This document shows, one piece after another, positions 59,696 to 64,000 of a DNA stretch of 64,000 bases. Origin of the DNA: Planctomycetota bacterium (GTDB lineage: Bacteria; Planctomycetota; B15-G4; SIAN01); the NCBI GenBank assembly GCA_028289345.1, contig JANQQL010000050.1:124001-188000 (forward strand), in the 5' to 3' direction. The notes under the pieces were generated by a model. The model searched no databases. It was not told the DNA's origin and worked only from the letters and a program-made list of their open reading frames with translations. Positions within the stretch are counted from its first letter, which is position 1; each line of letters starts with the position of its first letter. Both the position numbers and the translations under genes were made by a program.

Positions 59696-60715
59696 ATGGC
59701 TGCCATCACCATTGCGCTTGCTGCTGCGTTGTGGCTGGGGACGAGTGAGTCTGACCAGGGGCTTGACCGGAACCGCCCGGAGTTTCGCCAGTTCGAGTTC
59801 TGGCTCGGGGAATGGCGCGTGAACAATCGCGCGATTCAACCCGACGGAAGCTGGAGCGATGACGGAGAGTCGCGGGCGCGCATCACTCCTCTGTTCGATC
59901 GGCGACTGGTGATTGAACAGTGGGACGGGAACAAGGGCGGCCGACGGGTCTTCGGATTCAGTGCGAGAGCGTTCGACCCTTGGAAGAAGAAGTGGGTGTT
60001 GTTGCTCAACTGGCCCGGTGGCGGAGTCCCGGGATTCGGCACTCTGGAAGGAAGTTTTCGCCACGGACGCGGAGAGTTCTTCGCCCGCAGTCCCCGACGC
60101 TGGACCCGCTATTCGTTCTCGGACACCTTGCCGGACAGCATCCGTTGGGACTCGTCCTATTCCTCGGATCAAGGGCGATCCTGGTCCACCGACTGGATCA
60201 TGGAGTTCTCTCGGACCGCACCGATCTCCGCCATGACCGAAGATCGGCTGTTCGGGGAAATCGACCCCGAGGTTCTCTGCACCCAACCGGAGGCCGCTCA
60301 GTTCGAGTTCCTTCTCGGATCTTGGGAAGTCATCCGGGAACAACTGGACCAAGAAGGCAACGTCCTCGCCGAGTCGGAACTTCAGATGAGGGCAGCTCGA
60401 ATCATCAATGCCTGCGCGGTGATTGAGCTGTATTCCACCGAAGACCGTTCCTACGAGCTCTTTCAGGTCCGCTCGTACATCCCGCAGAGTCCTCCCCGTT
60501 GGAACGCGTGGAGCATTGACAACCAGGATTTTCGCTTCGCGAGCTGGAACGGCTCCATGAGCAAGGGGGAGAGGTTGTTCCAACGAGCCTCTGCACCGGC
60601 ACAAGAGCGAGTGGTTTGGACCGAAGCCAACGAAGACTTCTTCGAATGGGAGCGCCAGGAGTTCCTCGACTCCGCGTGGATCCCCCGGGAGAGGTTCCTC
60701 GGGATGCGCCCTTGA
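59696..60715 (+). CDS. Secreted protein with two DUF1579-like units
   Basis: A 339-residue protein with a signal peptide (MAAITIALAAALWLGTSES). Two units start with the same motif: RPEFRQFEFWLGEWRV (about 27-42) and QPEAAQFEFLLGSWEV (about 200-215), and each is followed by a beta-barrel-like strand pattern (for example LVIEQWDGNKGGRRVFGFSARAFDPWKKKWVLL and VIELYSTEDRSYELFQVRSYIP). This is the DUF1579/lipocalin-like pattern, so the protein arose by duplication. The ligand is unknown. A GTG nine bases earlier is an alternative start. It is convergent with the M6 protease. Confidence 0.78.
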   Translation: MAAITIALAAALWLGTSESDQGLDRNRPEFRQFEFWLGEWRVNNRAIQPDGSWSDDGESRARITPLFDRRLVIEQWDGNKGGRRVFGFSARAFDPWKKKWVLLLNWPGGGVPGFGTLEGSFRHGRGEFFARSPRRWTRYSFSDTLPDSIRWDSSYSSDQGRSWSTDWIMEFSRTAPISAMTEDRLFGEIDPEVLCTQPEAAQFEFLLGSWEVIREQLDQEGNVLAESELQMRAARIINACAVIELYSTEDRSYELFQVRSYIPQSPPRWNAWSIDNQDFRFASWNGSMSKGERLFQRASAPAQERVVWTEANEDFFEWERQEFLDSAWIPRERFLGMRP

Positions 60716-60823
60716 GAGGGGAGTCGGTCTGCCGCAACCGTCCACCGATCGGGGCCCCCTGCGTCCGAACCTCGCGACCACTTGGTCCGTGGCCGAGTGA
60801 GCTTCGCCGAAGCTTGCCCCGTG

Positions 60824-63625
60824 CTATCGGAACGTCACTACGTCCGTGCTCATCTGCAAACCGTTGGTGGGGTGCCGTGCAAGGCTCGCGATGGTGATCG
60901 ACTCTCCGGAAACGCTTGGGTCGTAGACCGGTACCGTGAGGGACGTCGACAATTTGCCGTTGCCATCAAAGGTTCCGCCGACCAAGAAGAACCAGGGAAT
61001 CGGAACGCCGCTCACTTCGGTGATGAAGTGAGCCGAACGCCCCCATACTTGCCCGGCGACCGGCGCGGCTCCTTCGTTGTAAAGCGTCAGCATGTCTCCC
61101 GCTTGGACCAACTGAGGATAGGCGGTGAAGGTGAGCATCGTGGGCGAGCTGGACGCAACGTCGAACGAAAACCTCTGGATGTCGTGCCGGGAATCGCTGT
61201 CGGTGACCTCTGCCTGAAGGTGGAACGTTCCCGTGGCAGCCGGAATCCCGCTCAGGACACCAGAGTCACTGAGGGTCATCCCCGGCGGAATCTCCGACCC
61301 CAAGGGGCGAAACTCCAAAGATCTCGCATGGTTCAGCGACGTCGCACCGTCATGCTCGGCGAGCAAGAAGCGTCCGTTCTCGCCGCCTCCCAAACCGACC
61401 GTGGGGGTCAGCCCATTGTTCGCACCGCCGTAGTGAAAACGAATCACACCGGTCTCGAATAGCTGAACGGAGAACTGAATCGGACTGGGTCCACCCAGCA
61501 CTTCGCCGCTCCAGCGGATCGTCACTTCTCCGGGAATGGACGTGTCGACCCAGATGTCCCCGGATGGCACGGAAGTGTCCAAATCGTCCCACAGCGGCGC
61601 GATCCGCAAGCCGTAGCGCAGGAGGCTGGCGTCGTTGCCGTAATGGGAATCCACCGGAGCAAAGTCGAGGAAGCCGTTCGAGCTGACGTACACCGTCGAG
61701 TAGGACGAGGTGTAGAACGGGAAAGAGAAGGGAAGGGCCAGCGGCCAGATCCCATCGTCCGCATTCCAACCTTGAGCAACGCCCACGCCGCTGTACCAAC
61801 TCGAGCCGAGATTCGCTTCCGCGTAACCGGGCCGGCTTTTGTACTCCGACCACTCGAGGCCGCCCACGCCTCCCGTGGCGCTCAACGACAAAGAGTACGG
61901 AACGCCGACCACCGGCGACGGCAACGTTCCCGGTCCGATCTGTGGTGCCGACGGGTTCTGGTAGTCGACGTCGAGCTGGGAGACCGTCGGAACGACGTTC
62001 GAGAACTGGTTGTCGGTCGTTCCCACCACCCCTTCCTGGTAGCGGTCGGAGCTCGGCGTCGTTCCACCATTCAAGGGATTTGATCCCACGGTGTAGACGT
62101 CCCCTCCGTCCCCTCGGTTGACGTTTTGTTCTCCATCGAACAGGCCGTCTTGAGCGAGCAACGCCACTCGGTAGTGATTGCCATTGGTCGGCCATCCGGC
62201 CTGGGCCGGGAACCCTTCGAGCTGGTTGACGTTGTTGAAACCGACAAACCCCTGGGTCTCATCGATGTGCCACACCAGCAGTCCCTCTTCGGGAATGAGT
62301 GCATCGAAGCCGACCGGACGACGGTACTCCAAAAGGAGGTACTCACCCGGGGGGTAACCGCTTTCGATCTTGCGGACGTCGCCGGTCGGACCGGTCGGCT
62401 CCATGGTCAAGGTTCCCGGAGACGTGTCGGTCATCACCTGGGTTTCAATCCAGCCGAGGTGTTGCTTGCACCACGCCGAAGGATGACTCGGGTACTGCTG
62501 GGAACCATCGAACCCCCAGCCCCCGGCGGCCATCAGATCCCAGTTGCCAATTGCCTGGCTCGAACCGTCGGTGTCGTAGAGATCGGGAAGCCCGAAGAAG
62601 TGTCCGAGCTCGTGGCAAATCACGCCAATGCGTCCCGGATCGGAGCCGCTCACGTCCCACAATCCCGGAGAGATCGAGTAATCCGAAACCGTCACGCCTT
62701 CGGCCGACGTCCAAGTGGGAATGCTCCAGCGGTGAGACCAGATGCGATCCACCACGTCCGTGCCGTACTGGTCGAGGCCACCCCATTCGGCACCGTAGCC
62801 GCTGTGCAAGAACGTGATGGCATCGATCGCGCCGTCGCCATCAGAATCGAAGTCGCCGAAGTTGACCAACGGGTCCGCCGCGTTCAACGCATCCTGGATC
62901 AGATCCCAGGTGAGCGAGGTCAGCCCCGAGTTTCCGTTGGCGTAGTACGCTTCGGTATTCGGCAGGTTGACCCACGCAATCACCGTGGAATCCAGAATGA
63001 GTCCGTTCAACGAGTACTCGATGTAGGCGTCACGCACACTTCCCGTCGGGGCCAAGACCGGATCACCACCCACGGCGTTCAAGATGACGTCGAGATCGCT
63101 GTCGGAGGGAAGAGTCCGGTTCTGCCCCGCCGGACCGTGATCCGAGAAACGGGCGGCAATGACCAGGTTCTTCACCGTGCCAAGCGCCGATCGAGCCAGA
63201 GAACCGCTGGTCGCGAGAGGGGACGCGGTGCGCTGGTGCTGGTGGCCGAGGTCCTTGCTCGGGCCCTCGAGGTGGGGGTGCAGCACGGCCCCGTGCCGGT
63301 CGGCCCTGCGCAGGAAGTCGGGAGCGATCTGCGCGGAGTGGAGATGGCGGGCGGTCCCAGCCGAGGGCGAGCCACCCCCCAACTTTTGATTCGTCGGTTG
63401 CAGCTCCCCCTTCTCGTTGAGCGTTGCGAACACCCAATCGTTGCCGTGGCGGAGAATCGCGTGGCCCTCGTCGTCTTCGTACCAGAGCGCCCCGGGGGCA
63501 CCACGCACGCGAAGTTCCTTGGACTCGCCGTGCGCGAAAGAGGCGACGACCGGGTGGGGGGAAGGAGGGAACAGGCAGGGTTGGCTCCCGACCAGCAGAG
63601 ATGTCAGCGCGGCGATCACGCTCAT
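60824..63625 (-). CDS. Secreted M6 metalloprotease with nested domains
   Basis: A 933-residue immune-inhibitor-A-like protease. Signal MSVIAALTSLLVGSQPCLF is followed by a propeptide-like part (to about 140). The catalytic domain has HELGHFFGLPD (His338, Glu339, His342, Asp348 as third ligand) and the DLMAAGGWGFDGS loop. Beyond about 570, the first half of an He_PIG-type Ig domain (LPSPVVGVPYSLSLSATGGV) is interrupted by about 170 residues of nidogen-like beta fold (STVYVSSNGFLDFAP, LRIAPLWDDLD) before its second half (PPGMTLSDSGVLSGIPAATGTF). A final 100-residue domain closes the protein. GAGGATCC precedes ATG 63625. It degrades extracellular protein. Confidence 0.9.
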   Translation of the reverse strand: MSVIAALTSLLVGSQPCLFPPSPHPVVASFAHGESKELRVRGAPGALWYEDDEGHAILRHGNDWVFATLNEKGELQPTNQKLGGGSPSAGTARHLHSAQIAPDFLRRADRHGAVLHPHLEGPSKDLGHQHQRTASPLATSGSLARSALGTVKNLVIAARFSDHGPAGQNRTLPSDSDLDVILNAVGGDPVLAPTGSVRDAYIEYSLNGLILDSTVIAWVNLPNTEAYYANGNSGLTSLTWDLIQDALNAADPLVNFGDFDSDGDGAIDAITFLHSGYGAEWGGLDQYGTDVVDRIWSHRWSIPTWTSAEGVTVSDYSISPGLWDVSGSDPGRIGVICHELGHFFGLPDLYDTDGSSQAIGNWDLMAAGGWGFDGSQQYPSHPSAWCKQHLGWIETQVMTDTSPGTLTMEPTGPTGDVRKIESGYPPGEYLLLEYRRPVGFDALIPEEGLLVWHIDETQGFVGFNNVNQLEGFPAQAGWPTNGNHYRVALLAQDGLFDGEQNVNRGDGGDVYTVGSNPLNGGTTPSSDRYQEGVVGTTDNQFSNVVPTVSQLDVDYQNPSAPQIGPGTLPSPVVGVPYSLSLSATGGVGGLEWSEYKSRPGYAEANLGSSWYSGVGVAQGWNADDGIWPLALPFSFPFYTSSYSTVYVSSNGFLDFAPVDSHYGNDASLLRYGLRIAPLWDDLDTSVPSGDIWVDTSIPGEVTIRWSGEVLGGPSPIQFSVQLFETGVIRFHYGGANNGLTPTVGLGGGENGRFLLAEHDGATSLNHARSLEFRPLGSEIPPGMTLSDSGVLSGIPAATGTFHLQAEVTDSDSRHDIQRFSFDVASSSPTMLTFTAYPQLVQAGDMLTLYNEGAAPVAGQVWGRSAHFITEVSGVPIPWFFLVGGTFDGNGKLSTSLTVPVYDPSVSGESITIASLARHPTNGLQMSTDVVTFR

Positions 63626-63658
63626 GACCGGATCCTCGGAGGAAGAGTAGGAGTGGAG

Positions 63659-63697
63659 AAAAACCACCCGCGCCCCCGGGTAAGAACGGGGGGCGCT
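63659..63697 (-). terminator. Possible terminator downstream of the right-edge gene
   Basis: On the minus strand a stem GCGCCCCCC/GGGGGCGC with one bulge is followed, after six bases, by TTTTT. It lies between the stop of the right-edge gene (63842) and the M6 start, where a stop signal would separate the two transcripts. The spacer before the T-run weakens the call. Confidence 0.4.
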
Positions 63698-63841
63698 CTT
63701 CACCACAGGGGGCGGAGGTTCCTCGGCCCACTCCCGAATCCGGAAGGAGTGCCGAATGTGTCGCGAGAAAACGAACGAGTTGCTCCCCAGCCGCCGCCGA
63801 CGGCCGGCACACCGCCGCCGCTCCGCCTCCGTCGTGTCAGA

Positions 63842-64000
63842 TCACAGCCGATCGAGAAGTTCTCGCACCCCGGCTTTGTCCAGACTGAGGTCCGGCAGGT
63901 GGTTGCGCTCTTGAAGAGCATCGAGCAGCGCGGCGGAGTAACGTCGCCCAGGAATCTTGAGGTCGAGTCGGACCGCCCGGTCCTCCAGGTCTTCAAAGAC
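63842..64000 (-). CDS. C-terminus of an unidentified gene (runs off right edge)
   Basis: The last 52 codons of a minus-strand gene whose start is beyond the window. The visible end (DRAVRLDLKIPGRRYSAALLDALQ and ..LSLDKAGVRELLDRL) is helical, with protein-like codon use, and stops with TGA at 63842-63844. No family could be recognised from this fragment. An overlapping frame in another phase (63700-63996) is Ser/Gly/Arg-rich and not protein-like. Confidence 0.6.
   Translation of the reverse strand, partial: VFEDLEDRAVRLDLKIPGRRYSAALLDALQERNHLPDLSLDKAGVRELLDRL

Noticed and set aside
63700..63996. 98-residue minus-strand frame at the right edge
   Set aside because: Ser/Gly/Arg-rich and in another phase from the protein-like frame ending at 63842.

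Overview
The window is GC-rich bacterial chromosome, almost certainly from a member of the Planctomycetota (inference). Pointers are an ECF sigma factor translationally coupled to a membrane Ser/Thr kinase with a WD40-like sensor, sulfatase-like and DUF1080-like folds, several secreted proteins with short N-terminal signals, a b6-type bc complex with a very large multihaem cytochrome c, and two further ECF/anti-sigma modules. I saw no rRNA, tRNA, CRISPR, phage genes or insertion sequences; it reads as stable chromosome.

Layout. 1-397: end of a sensor histidine kinase. 597-14475 (minus): a twelve-gene respiratory block, read 5' to 3' as HEAT-repeat membrane protein, Rieske protein, cytochrome b N-half, cytochrome b C-half, octahaem cytochrome c, cupredoxin-like lipoprotein, haem A synthase, haem O synthase, ABC exporter ATPase and permease, SCO copper chaperone, DUF420/YozB protein. 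It encodes an alternative-style bc complex plus the haem A and copper functions needed for a cytochrome oxidase, but no oxidase subunits. 14579-15993: ArgR and a truncated NtrC-like AAA+ protein. 16015-21202: SRPBCC protein, a divergent metallophosphoesterase and a subtilase lipoprotein. 21329-26569: a hydrolase, then the ECF sigma/kinase pair.

26666-35740 is a glycan-use locus: GH130 phosphorylase-like, CBM9-like lipoprotein and GH20 hexosaminidase on minus, GH38 mannosidase and an SSS symporter on plus. The enzyme set fits Man/GlcNAc glycans such as N-glycan cores. 36200-38651: an esterase and an unknown secreted protein. 38662-42323: two divergent ECF operons, one ending in a membrane protein carrying a YCII/DGPF domain. 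42652-45130: VOC protein and an M43 metalloprotease. 45257-49882 (minus): MgtE, Ppx/GppA, signal peptidase I with a large insertion, and a beta-lactamase-fold hydrolase.

50284-54383: an unknown protein built from two copies of one domain, aspartate kinase, and an IPMS/homocitrate-synthase-like enzyme. 54512-60715: a DUF420-like protein, TrmB with a C-terminal extension, a sulfatase-fold lipoprotein, a DinB protein and a duplicated DUF1579-like protein. 60824-63625 is an M6 metalloprotease, and an unidentified gene runs off the right edge. The most unusual signals are the octahaem/coiled-coil cytochrome with a haem c_n-type cytochrome b, the AAA+ protein lacking its GAFTGA loop, the YCII fusion in an ECF operon, and REP-like palindromes placed at two convergent gene ends.
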